Assembly: GCA_003640385.1 (NCBI GenBank)
Contig: RCAB01000027.1
Location: 124,001 to 188,000 of the forward strand
DNA from: Setaria digitata
Lineage: Eukaryota > Nematoda > Chromadorea > Rhabditida > Setariidae
Direction: 5' to 3'
Length of the DNA: 64,000 nucleotides
Below are positions 38,616 through 54,163 of this stretch, one piece after another. Below the pieces are notes generated by a model that ran no database searches, was not told the DNA's origin, and saw only the letters and a list, made by a program, of their open reading frames with translations. The position numbers and the translations under genes are program-made. Numbering within the stretch: position 1 is the stretch's first letter; every line of letters starts with the position of its first letter.

Positions 38616-41600
38616 TTAATTAGGACTGATTAACAGCATATGTTTATGGACTTTCGCAGTTCCATGACAATTCATTGAATCAGGCTGTGTGCCTTTTTCC
38701 AGCACTACAGGATCTTCCAGAACACAAGCAGCCAAATCATACTCAATTGCTAAAACCAAACGGCATGATTTATTCATCAAATAGCATCGGCTCATTAAAG
38801 ATTTATCAATAAATATTGGTTAAGAATGTCAAAAATGAACGTATCTAATGCATAAAATTGAATTTACAGTCACGCTTTCTATACCAAATGCTTATTTCGT
38901 GCAAACAAAGAACTTACGATCCGTTTCGTCATCCACTTTACAACTGCAAACATCTGCCGCTTCATTTTCCTTTGTATCATTGCATTTAGCCTAAAGAACC
39001 TAGTCACAAGCAATGGTAAAAAATAGGACCAACGAATCAAAAAAGGGAATAATGAAATACTGAAAAGGATGTGTTGGAATGGATAAATGAATATTTCGGT
39101 TCACATTTAAAAGAACTAGTAAGCTTGTTCAATTTACCATTTCACAATTCGAACGCTGCCTTCCTCCATCATTGGTTAAGATATCCTCTCCTGAGAGAGC
39201 ACCTTTTTTCTTCATTTTATTTTTTTGTCTTCGCTGGTTCTTCTTCTTCTGACTCAGAATAGATGAATTAGGTCGGAATGACCGCTCCTGCACTAGTCGT
39301 TCACTGAATGACACATGCTTCTTACGAGGGGTACATCCTACAAAGTGAACTTTGAATTTTCTAAAATTTGCTAGAACCTAAAGAAAAAAGCACTAAACTT
39401 CATCAGAAACAAAAGCAAAACAAAAAATACACTATACAAACCTGCGCTGTTCCCATCACTCAGGTCTGAAACGACCACTTTCCCTTCTTCCTCCTCCCTG
39501 CTTTGACATTCCGAATATGACCTGAAATAGTGTCAAAAGTGAAACATATTTTTAACCTCTTTAACGTCCGGTATCTAAAAGTTACGCCTTTTTCTTACCA
39601 GATTTTCCTACTGTGTTATGTTACATTGATATATATATCACACTGATAACTGAAAAGCATTTCATAATAATTTTCTTTTATGTTTTACTCTGCAAAAATT
39701 TTATAAAAACCTTCGTTGTTAAAATTCACTTATGAGTGCTATCTGATTCAAAATGTTCAAGGTATAGGAATCCTTAAAGAAAGTAAGGTTCATGTGAATT
39801 TAAACTGAAATAAATTAAAATTTTGGTGGTCCTCCGATAAAGAGAATTTTGAAGGTTAATTTCTATATGATATAAGTAGTGTGAGGAAATACTGAAGGAT
39901 TCAAGGGGTACTACCAAGTTTCTTACTATCCAAGGTAATGTAATCCATGTCTAACCTTTGGCATATTTACACGATCTACCAAACTGTTGGAGTCAACCAT
40001 TTTAAAATACATTGTCCTTATATACAAAAAGGATTTTCATCATTTTCATATCGAAACTTAAGTAAAACGAAAATTTATAATGTTTGAGTTTGTATATGGG
40101 AATGGTAAAAATCTTTTGTCATGAGGGCAATATATTCAAAAATAATTGCTATCAATCGTTTAGTCGACTATCTAAAAAAAATTAATTTTGAAGAAAGAGA
40201 ATGAAGAAAAACTGGAAGACAAAAAGTAATAAAATGAATATGAACTTTATAAAGAGGTAAAACATAATTTGAAGAATACTGCTATAGTTCAATAGATGAA
40301 GAAATATGAAACCTTAAAAAACGGCCTGAAGTAAACTGTGCTGGGATGGATTTCTTCAGAATACCTTTGAGGCCATTTGTTGAACTTAAGCTCTCACTTG
40401 TTGATCGACCGCGCGATATTATCTGTTGTTCGACAACTTCACCCAGAATTAAAGAGCTTTCAATTTTTTTTCTTTAACACGATTTCAAGTTATAAGGATA
40501 ATGGTGAGATATGATTAGAAGTAAAGTTATGAATCTAACTCTTGAAAACACTGCCTTATAAATAAAAGAGATCTCACTTACCGTACTGGAAAGGAACATT
40601 TTTGACCGAAATTGGCGAGCATCCAGGTGATGATGCAGGTGAACTATTTGATGAGCTAAGTGAGGATACGCCCGAGTCGACGCTACCTACTGGACTGTTA
40701 AATCTGAAGAAATCTTTTCTAAAAACTGTTTATCTAAAACCAAGATTAATCATGGAGAAGCATTTCTTGCTGACTTAAACTGATCCGGAATGTTCTTGTT
40801 TTGATAACCGCGCGAAACTTCATCAGCTAAAAGGTAATTTACTAAAATTGGTCTCACAACAACAACAACAAAAACTGCAATCAGTATAAATTTCCTAGAA
40901 ATTAAAAAAATGTGCAAGAAATCATTTCCTAATAAATTAATGAACAATTAATAAATTGATGTTTCACAGCGAGCAACAGCATGAATCTCGCAAGGACCAA
41001 AATCAGAAGCAGTCAAAAAAGTCACTTTAACTCTTACAATTTACAGTGAATAAAAGGGACCTTCTTTTACAAAACACTTTAATGAATTTTGAAGCAACAA
41101 GCTTTTTTGGGGGTAATTTAGTCCAGTTTATCTCTGATTACTATCATTACGTAACTAATAAAAATGAGCAACATACTCCGCCATGAAATTAATTGTTGCT
41201 CCGGAAGTTGAATGTTGCTGCTGACTGCCAGAATTTACAATGACTTGCAATGGTAAAGTGGCCGACTTCATAAGTGAATCGTTTTTCTCACTAACGGTAA
41301 AAACGCTGTTCGGTGTCTTCGCAATCACTACAGTAGAAGTTTTCTTTGTTATGCTTCCCTGCAAAATTTAACCACTGACTCTAAAAAATGAAGAAATGAT
41401 TTCAGTCATGTATATATTTTTCAACCATTTAAATAACCCTTGTGACAAATACTGAAACATTTGCAAAACCCTCATATACTGCGGTGATATCGGAAACATG
41501 TCGCCATCCATCCTCTTTGAATAATGGAATTGAATTTCGACCTTTATCCTGACAATTTTTAAAGTGATAACTCTTAATGTACAGAAGTAGCTATAAATGA

Positions 41601-43648
41601 CTACTTTACTCTGATATGGTAGTTACAGAAATATCCGCAAAAAATTAGGTTCCTAAGGTATGCCATCAGTTAACCGCATATTGTTAATGACAGAAAAATC
41701 TTCGTCATTTGAGAAATGTTAACTGAAGGATGATATAATAGGTCACAGAAGTGCTTCAGAAAAAGAGAAAAATTTAAATGAAATGTGACCAGCATCGGAG
41801 GAATCAACTCTTATACTCCTTTAAGATGAATTGTTCATCAACTTTCATGGACCACTGTTCAAGAGACTCCATATATTTTCCAGAAGAAAAAGGAACAAAA
41901 TAACCAGTAAATCGATCTTTCAATCTTTTTTAATTTGTTTCTTCGGAAAAAAGTGACTCGCTTCAAACAATAGCTAAATAACTCTTAGCGTAGTCCGCAA
42001 CTACGGAGAAACTAACCGATCCAAAATACTGATAAAAAAAGAAGTATAGAAATGATGTGAGGCCTATCAGATCAGGCACTGACAGAGTAGTGCAATCATA
42101 TGGCATGCAATTAAAAAAGCTAGTGCAACGCAGAATAACACGACATAACACTCGTTAATTCATCTTTGGCTTCTAAAACTTCATAACATTTTAATTTTTT
42201 TCCACTTCGTCAATTTGAATTGCAAACACTACTATCGAAAAGAAGACTGACATCCATTTAAAATTTTCCTTATATTGGACAACATTCATCCCTCGTAGTA
42301 GTACATTCGATAGTCCCTATAGACTATAAACTCTAATAAGCAACATTCCTTCGAAAATTTTCCTACTACTTGAAAGGTTTTGAAATTATTGTTTTCCAGT
42401 ACAGTGGAAGAAATTTCAAGAAACAACTTAGCATGGAAGTTTTATGGGATAACAAGTGAGATGAAAGTTGGTAAAAAATGGAGTAGACAGAAAAATAATA
42501 TAATAATTAATACAAAAGTTCATAAAACTAACTTCTCAGTGACAGTGGCAATAGTAAGCAGCAGAAGATTGAAAGAACTGTCACCAAAAAAATGTGTCAG
42601 GTGAAGCTAATGCTTTGAATTTATCCAATCAACGTTTTACTCGAAAGATTTAATCCTGCCATTCCGGCACCATATGCAAATTTCTCCCGATGTTTAACAA
42701 ACTGATTAATTGATAGTTAAATGTCTGGTTGGACGCATAAACGGAAAAGGGAACAAATATGTGCAATCAGTAGACTTTCGACAAAATCTGAATTCTTTCA
42801 TTAATTGAAATATTGCTCTACTTTCTCGTTTATGCTGCTGCTTTTATTATTATTTTTTGTCATTTTTTTAAACTAGAACTTCCAGGGAAAATCGTAGTGC
42901 TACGTTTAATGCCACTTTGCAATTTTCACGACGTTGAGAGTTCCAATGTCCTTAAATACAGGGTTAACTAACAAGAAAAAAAAAAAGAATGACTTTAAAA
43001 AAGTGACTTCTGAATAAAACAAGCAAGTCAAATGATTAATTAAGAGAAGGAATTTGTTTGCGAAGATTTGTTCCTCTATCAGCCAAATGCAGCAAGTCCA
43101 ATATTAATCGGTTCAAAATTTGGATCATGTAGCACCACATAATTTAATGTCTACTGTTATGAATATAACCATATATGCTTATTTCGTTAACTTTATCGAA
43201 TATTACATTCTCTAAAGTAATAGAGGTGACTGATCACCTATATTTTGTTTCCTTCAGTGGTAGTTCGCACTCTTCTAGTGCTTGCAGATCAAAGCACAAT
43301 AAAATACACAGAAGTTCAACGGATTTCACCCAGTAAAACTAATTAATGAAAAGGTGCAAGGAAGTAGCAAAGTTAGCACTTACTGGAAATATTTTGTTTT
43401 TTTTCCGCTTCACAAATTTTAAGCTGAAATTAAACTTCGAAATCTACCGATATTTGTATGCAAGCATTGATTTCGTCTTGATATAACAGATGTAACACTC
43501 GACGACTCTTTGGACTGACAGCTATTACTGATCGGCCGCCATTACTGTTATGATTTGTTGAAGTTTGTTGTTGTCGAGAATAATATAATCTGATGCTATC
43601 ATCTAGCTGCTGACGTAAAGCTAGCAAACGTCGCTGAGAATCAACCAT
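38616..43648 (-). CDS. Unrecognised scaffold-type protein with candidate PP1-docking SILK and RVxF motifs
   Basis: I do not recognise the family. Exons on the minus strand: 43448-43648 (ATG), 43384-43423, 41817-41916, 41470-41548, 41177-41358, 40582-40703, 40313-40436, 39442-39521, 39138-39337, 38918-38990 and 38616-38749 (stop). All phases agree and give 444 aa. The N-terminus looks helical (SQRRLLALRQQLDDSIRLYY, then EINACIQIS joined to LKICEAEKKQ). The middle is low-complexity and Ser-rich (SVDSGVSSLSSSNSSPASS). Next come GLKGILKKSIPA, which fits the SILK consensus [GS]IL[RK], and about 50 residues later RKKHVSFSERL, which fits the RVxF PP1-docking consensus. A Lys/Arg-rich stretch (SQKKKNQRRQKNKMKKK) and a Cys-containing acidic tail follow. 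Inference: a regulatory or targeting subunit of PP1; gsp-1 lies 5.5 kb away. The first intron would be only 24 nt (see findings). The acceptor at 41917 (GAAAG) is weak. Confidence 0.6.
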
Positions 43649-43653
43649 AGTCT
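43649..43653 (-). promoter_or_regulatory. Probable spliced-leader acceptor of the SILK/RVxF gene
   Basis: Reading on the minus strand, ATTTTCAG ends three bases before the ATG at 43648. This fits a trans-splice acceptor, but it would also fit an ordinary upstream exon; no upstream coding exon was found. Confidence 0.4.
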
Positions 43654-46600
43654 GAAAATTGCAACAGTAATAAAAATATGTCCAACACAGAATTTTATTT
43701 TACACATCTTAAATGAATGGACGAGTGAACGAATATTCGCACATATATATTATGAAACTTTCGGTAGGAAAAATAAAGGCGTAAATTTATTTATATACGA
43801 GAAAAAGTGTAAATGAATGAGTAGACAGAACAATAGGTAAGTGAATGAATAATCCAATGAATGAAAATGTAAATAAAAGAGTAGGTTGAGAAAATAAATA
43901 ACTGATCCAAACTGACTAATTTAAATGTCAAGCTAATGGCATTATTGAATTGCTACTGTACACAGACTAATCCTGGAGTAATGTACTTAGTTGTTTCGTT
44001 GTAGGAATAGACACAGTAGTGCTATTAGCAGACCGTGTAGATGGGGAACGAGACAACTTATGCAATAAAACATCATCTCAGTGACAAAAAACAGCATATC
44101 AGCTGATAGTAAAGGAAGTGTACAAAGCAAAACGTTTACAGTTGACCACTTCCATCGGGATGCTCTCCTCAGAGGAGGAAACATCTGTGCCTCGGAACAC
44201 TAGGAGTGGACAGAATTAGGCATTCTGTCTTTGGCCTTGGACTGACTGCTCTTCCACATATACCATTCTTTGTTTAAGTGAATGACGAGAAACTGAAAAT
44301 GGATACTGCTGGGAAGGAGGGGAAGTCATGTAAATGAGAAGCACAATATCGGCAATACGAACGTCAAGCATGGAGATCCTTACGAGCAAGGGAAAGGGCA
44401 GCTTCTAAGCAGTGGATGCACGGACTTCAGGTTAACTAGTATTCTGGGAGACGAGAAGGAAGACCTGACGTGCCTTCGATTGTGCGTAAGTAATTTGTCA
44501 TACAGAGAGACGAATCATTGGAAACTCACGGAAACAGCAACATAGAGCGAGAAACACTGAGAAGTAAGGAGAGCAGTGCCAGAGGACGTAAGGTGCAATC
44601 CCGAAGTGAATATCCCGGAAGCCTTCCTTTCCTTCTATCGCAAAGGTCTGCGACACAAAGAAGTTATGCAAATACATCAATACAGATAATGTGTGAGGAG
44701 AAGGACAATGCGCAGTGTGGAAATGGTCAGAACATGAAATTCCGCAAAAAAGTAATCGATAATGAAGAAGGAATTTCTGAATGCAAACATCTAATGACGG
44801 CACGGTATCACATGTATGCCTTTCAAATTTCAACATTCAAATCGACTGAATTCGTGTTGAGTTCGGTAAGGTTCAGAAAAGACGTCGCTGGCAAGGGCTG
44901 AGATTGCAGTTAAGATTTCTGCTGTCGACTTTAAATCCTCACTAATAAATGAATGGATATTTTTCAGTATAAAAATGACAATCATTGTGGTTGATAAAAG
45001 ACAAATAAGAATGTGAAGAAGCTAACTTAACAAGTTTACTCTACGACGATGGATTTGCCGGGAAGGAAAGAGAAAGTGAAATTAGAGCGGAAAATATACA
45101 ACAATTTACAAGAATGGAAAATAATTCACTGATGGGTAACAGAGATAGACTACAAAATGATGTAATTAACAAAGAATGACCATTGCAATCGCTAATGGCA
45201 CTTCACTGTGCCATTATTAGTCGGAATTCAAACATGTGCCAAACTTTCTTTAATCTTCGTAAGTCTCTGTCTGATTGACTGATTTTCTCAAATTTCTCGA
45301 AAATTTTAATGCCTTTTGATGGACAGAGAACCTGGACAGTAATACTCTGCTGCTTAATCTACGAGAAACTGCTTGGGTGACAGCTGCTCCCGACCATAAC
45401 TCGAAGCACTGCACGGTAGAGACTGTGAAAGCAAAAAAAAAGTTTTAAATTGAGCAAACTCGTGACATCCTTCTACACCACTATCTCTCTTCCCCTTTCT
45501 TTTTCAACGGTATCGATCGGTTCTAAGAATTTCGGTATAAAATCATTCATTTTTAATCTTCCCCTTTCTCCATAACAAGCATTCTTTGTAAATGAACTCC
45601 CATTAAAGACATTCAATGTTTCATCTAATTTTGCTACTGATAACGAAGTCGCCTATGAAAACACACGATTATTACATTACCAGTGATGCAAGAAACACTA
45701 AATGTGCATTAGACGATAATAAAAATTTTTTTTAACTGAAAACATTCGGATGTTCCGTAAGGAGAAATATTTTAGTTATCAGTTGGGAAAAGTGTGATAG
45801 TTTGATGGATGCTTGAAAACTATTCAAACGGCGAACGAAGATAAGATTGCAATCAGCAAAAAAAGCAGATTGATTATAATAGCATAGCATCTTTAGTTCC
45901 GTTTTTTTTAAATGAAATCACTTTCGAACAAAAAAAAGAAAAGTGAATTAAGCCAAAAATCACTTTCTACTATCATTTTTCAAAGATTAAAAAATTTTTT
46001 CCTGTGAAAGATACTTTCATTTGAAGCAGGATTTCAAAAAGGATTTCAAAATTACTTTTTGTCCTATTATATCCTAATATTAGTAAAAGCTACGAGTAAG
46101 ATATTTTTGTTGATCTCGAGCTCGTTCTTAATGGCTTCTTCAGTGACAGATTGTAATTGAGAGAATAAGAACTGAACAATGAGTGGGAAGGGTTTTCAAC
46201 TGTAAGTTATTGGTGGATGGAAGTCGGGTTGAACTGATGTGGAGGATTCTGAATGAATGTTGAAGGAAGTCGATGTCAGATGTCGCGTTGCAGTTTTTGT
46301 TCAATGTAGCAAAGGGGACTGCTTGCTGACCGCAGTGAAGGGAGACTGAGCATTCGCTCTCGACAACGATAACCTTTCGCCTCCTCGTCGAGAAAGGAGG
46401 CACTACGAGAAGCTTTTGAATTAGCAGTTGTATAGCTGTCCAGTGATTGTAAGCCCTGTCTCTCCATCTGGCAATCTCTTCTGAAACCCTTTTATTTCGT
46501 CCAGATTCTCATGTCTCTTATTTTGAAAAGTCCAGTGAAAATGACAATGTAGGAACAAATTCTGTTTAAACAAGTTTGTTACTCTCGACACCAAGTTATC

Positions 46601-49117
46601 AGACCAGTGAGTTACGTGCTCGTCTGGTTTGGAAATATTCCCTCTCGATCGTGCAGTATTCTTTTCCAGAGCTTTGCTGATTTCTGGCTGCGCATCATTT
46701 CATCACAGCCCGTAGTTTCCAAAGTAGTTATTTTTGCTCAAAGAACGTTCTTTAAAAAGCGACAAGACAATTTCCACTTATCAGTAGTTTTACAGTGCAA
46801 TATAATATTGTACCTAAATGTTACCTAGATTGACTGCATAAGATTAGCTAATGGTAGATTTCATTCAGTGGCTCTAATTCCAGTTACAAAAACTTGTTTT
46901 AGAACAAGTTATGAAGGCTGTGGTCCAAAATTGTCTGCAGTTTCGGAAATCTTTCTGCTGGTATCAGAAAACAATCGTATCATATTTTTACAAGCCACAA
47001 GAGTTCCTTCTAAAATTTCAGAAAAATTCAGAAAGTACCTTTCCTCTTCTCTAGAACTTCATGGGAATTTCAGAACCTCAAAATATCTTTCATTATTTTA
47101 TGAGCAAGAATAATGAGATATGGTTTAAAGAGAGGCACGACAGGATCAGTGTTGAAAGTAAACTTTAGTTTTCACTCATTCAGCAATTTCTTCTCTTCTC
47201 ATCACAGTTCAAGAAATGCAGATATCAGCAACATCATTATAGGAGAAATTTCGGAACTTCTGAAATGTTCATCTTTTCAGCAATAAGAATTCATATGTTT
47301 CGGTATACGGATTTTTGAAACTATTTTACTTCTGGAAAGTATTTGAAACCGACTCAGAGCCCTTACTTTTTTGCTTTTCTTATTTTACTGGGTTTTTTTT
47401 TTCGCTTTTTTATTAGAAAAAAACCTTGATGACTGCCCTCGAGCAGCTTTACAGAGTCGCGGGGAAACATCCTTCCAAAAAGCTTCTGTTCATCGAAAAT
47501 TTTAATTGTAGAATGATGTAACAGCATTTAATAGTGCAATATAAACTTGACCTAACTGCATTTGGGAATCATGACCGTAACCATATTCAGAATCAATATT
47601 ATAATCATTAATAAAGGCAATTACAAACGGGAATTTGATGTGATGGTGAAAATAGTACTGCCATTAATAATATTGGTGATGATTATAACGACAGGATGGA
47701 AAATGAATGGTATGATACAGTCACTGCACTGAATTTCGTTCATAGGCTACTTAGATCGTGAGTGTTGAAATTCGCAGCTGAGTAAATTAACCAAACTTCT
47801 GCAAAAAAAAGAATGATTTTTGATATCACCTGTCATGATTTATATCCAGAAATGTCCCGTTCTGCAGAACTAATAGCTTACTAGAAGTGTCCCATTAGTT
47901 GTAAAAAGAAAAAAATAAAATGATGTATTTTTCTGTTTGACAGGAAAATGACAGTATTCACTGGCATTAAAATGAGCTAGGAAAAGAACAAGGAGGAAGC
48001 AGTGAGAAGGGAAGAATTGTTAGTTTGCATATTCCATCCGAGTTCGAAAAAGAAAATGAAACTGCTCGATGATCAGTGACACGAAGAGTGGTAAATCAAA
48101 GTTCTGTATATTCCGTAGCCTTCGGTTCACTGACCTCCAGCCAATGATGAAGGCCTGTAATTTAGAATGATAATTAATGCATAGTTGGCACAGGAAAGTG
48201 TCATTTGAGAGAGAATGGAATGGGCGTATATTTTCAAAGTAAAATAAGCTGTCTACTGGTGAAATAACTGTCTGATTAGCTAAACTTTGTCATCCTCCTG
48301 TATTTACACTTGACATAGCCATACTTCTATTTCTTATCAAAACTGATAATACTGTATATACTTGTACACATTTAACTGTTGTTATTATCAAAATTGATAC
48401 TGCAGTACATGGAGTAACGATATCCACTCAAACGGATATCAAAAAAGAATTTGTATCAAACTCCTGGCTGTGACACTAAGAGGAATATGCCAAGAGATTT
48501 TATGCGCATTACACGTGAAATGCGTTTGGAACCGACAAAAAAATTGTAGTGGTCTAAACTTTCCACTTGTTAACGAATATTACCGACGTAACTATAAAAT
48601 CACAAAAGGATCATTCAAAATTCCAGCACTCCAATCTTCAATGGCTCACTAACTCATTTTAGACACAATATCCCCTTCAGTATTTCATTCAGGCATATTA
48701 TAGAGCTGCTATACTTGGTAGGGGAACTGACAATAAATTGAATGTAAAGCATTTCGAAGCTTTGATTTTCTGCCAAGTTCGTTATCGTTGACCGCAAGTA
48801 ATGGATGGTGGTTTGGGGTTGTATTTGACGTGGGACGGACGTACGTGTTTGGGTTTGACGTGTCTGGATGGCTTCTTAACGTGAAGGTGGCACAACGCAA
48901 TTACATATTTTTCGCATATTATTCTATCGTTTTACTAAAATCGTTTCACACAGCTGCGGGATTAGTACTTCCGTTTCAGCATTGTGATGTTCGTGTTTGG
49001 TTCTAGTTGATTTGCATCATTTGAATGAAGTTTTGCACGTGATAGTTGATTTCAGGTATAAATTTAAGGGGGCGGTTTTGCTGAGGTCATTTACAACAAC
49101 TGTAGCTTATTACAGTT
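43654..49117. promoter_or_regulatory. Divergent intergenic region, SILK/RVxF gene / gsp-1
   Basis: Start-to-start interval of about 5.5 kb. It contains the longest continuous frame of the window outside the genes (44518-44901, +), overlapped by another on the minus strand (44498-44836), in a GC-richer patch. I see no homology and treat both as unproven. The sequence just upstream of gsp-1 (48780-49110) is richer in CG dinucleotides than its surroundings, as is common near housekeeping promoters. Confidence 0.4.

Positions 49118-49118
<1 letters not shown>
49114..49118 (+). promoter_or_regulatory. Probable spliced-leader acceptor of gsp-1
   Basis: CTTATTACAG ends two bases before ATG 49118, the usual position of a nematode trans-splice acceptor. 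Confidence 0.45.
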
Positions 49119-52119
<3,001 letters not shown>

Positions 52120-53590
52120 GTCGAAATATGACACACATCGAAACTTGGCTGTATCTTCCATCTCTTTTTTTTTTCGATTCACTTTTTCCCATGTCTTTTT
52201 GTCGCCTTCATAACTTCCATTTTTATAAGTGAAAGACACACCGAGTATTTGTCCAGCAAAGTTCTTGGTGTAAATAATTTAGCAGAATTGAATTTACTAT
52301 TTCATTACCCCACAGAGTATTCGCTTGTTATATAAATTATATAAGTCTTAGACCTTCATAATTTTTATTGTTCAACATGAATCCTATAAGTCAGTAATAT
52401 ATTAAACCAGAGAAAAATTAAATTCATATAAAAACGAACAACTGCTAAAATTAAATTCAAAAGCATCAGCCACAAAGCGGTACACCAGCTATGTCATAAA
52501 AAATTGGTGTTTTCCATTTCATTTTCTTTGCCAGCTACTCACTTTTACCTCCTCTCTTGTAGTCTTTGATTTCTCACATCATATTAAGCATAACATATCA
52601 TTCAGTGGAGCCGCCGTAAAAAGTGTAACATAGTTATTAAAGTGGGAGGTGAAGGGAATTTATCAAGTATTTATACACTTGCAGTAGGCAATAGATATTG
52701 AGAGGAATGTATGTTTAAAAAGATTAGTATGTGGTGAGAGTTTGAGCCAATGTTTCTTACGGTAGTTTGCAGTTTTATGTAATTCTTGCATTAAAATTGA
52801 AAAAAGCAGTAAATTTTGCATTGTTGTACAGCGCATGCTTGAAGAACAATCCCATTATATTGCAGCTTCATCTCTTATGCTTTTGTTTGCTTTTGTATAC
52901 TGAGGCAAACTCGTAGCGTAATTTTCACTGGATTATTGTTTAGATGCAAATTGATGTGCTTTATTTTAGTCAGGAAGGGAATAAAGTTTATTTTGCACTG
53001 ATTTTTTTAATAGTTGTTTGGTTTTGTGGAACTTCAGTTTAAGGCTTACTTTCATGAACTTTTGCTGCACTAGAGAAAATTACAAGCTACTGAAACAACT
53101 TTACAGTTTTACTGAACTAAAAATTTGTTCTAATTTTCTGATTTTGGAAGCCAGTTTACACACGAAAACTACGGATAAGCCTTTAGTGACTAGTAAAGCG
53201 CAGGACCTGTTTTACGTCGGGGTTTTCAAATAAAGATGGTCTCCCACTGCCTATAAAAACATTTTGTAGAAAACTTTCAAATATACTATTAAAGGAGCGG
53301 AGGATCTATAAACTATATACAATAGTTATTTATGACATACGCATGGTGTAACGTAACGTATGGGTGATGCCGTATCAAACAAAGTGAAGGACAGTGTGGT
53401 GTTAAAGCAATTTTCTTAAAGTTGCATTTTAATATTCAGAAGCAAAAGAATTGTGAACAGCAGCAAGAGAAAGAAAAACTATCAGCATACGCATTATCCT
53501 ATGAAAAAATATTAAACTATAGCTTCCATTAACACTGAATGAATAGTAATGCGGAACAGAAATAAAGTAATAAACTATATAGGAGGTTGT
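52120..53590. other. Intergenic, convergent 3' ends of gsp-1 and transporter
   Basis: Contains the 3' UTRs of both genes. An AATAAA at about 52980 on the + strand is a candidate poly(A) signal for gsp-1. Open frames such as 53018-53233 look incidental. Confidence 0.45.
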
Positions 53591-54126
53591 TTACGCTTCA
53601 TCTTTCCCTTTGAATGTTGAGGGAGGATCTGGACGAGAGTCCGTAATCGTTGTGGCGGGTGAATCAAATTCGTTATGGTTTACACCTTGATCTGTGCAGT
53701 TAAATTCTGTCAGCTGTCCCGGTAGTGAACTGAAAAATTGAATATTTAGTATGGTAATTTCAAAAAAGCAACAGTTCAGAAGATGGGTTTTAAGAGGGAA
53801 CGAATTTCATTTTCTAAGCTTCCAAAACATCGCGCGCTACAATCACTGGAAATGTAGCTTTTTAACATTTTTTTAAAGATGGTTTGTCGATAAATCAAGT
53901 TCTTGAAATAAGCCTACCAAAGTATAGTTATTGGAATTAACATCACTGCAGCGAGAATATAAAATGACAATTGGGGTAGGAAGGTAAGCGACATCGGGAA
54001 AAGTGTATGAAATATTATAGTAGCTAACAAATTGCTAAATGCTTCCATTACCGAAAACATTGTAAACATTGAGCCTGGAATTAAATCTTAATAATATATT
54101 CGATTGTTGAATGGGTTGGAAATTTG

Positions 54127-54163
<37 letters not shown>

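Noticed and set aside
41467..41550. First reading of this minus-strand exon as IPLFKEDGWRHV
   Set aside because: That frame cannot join the next exon; the alternative frame (MDGDMFPISPQYMR) fits both neighbours.
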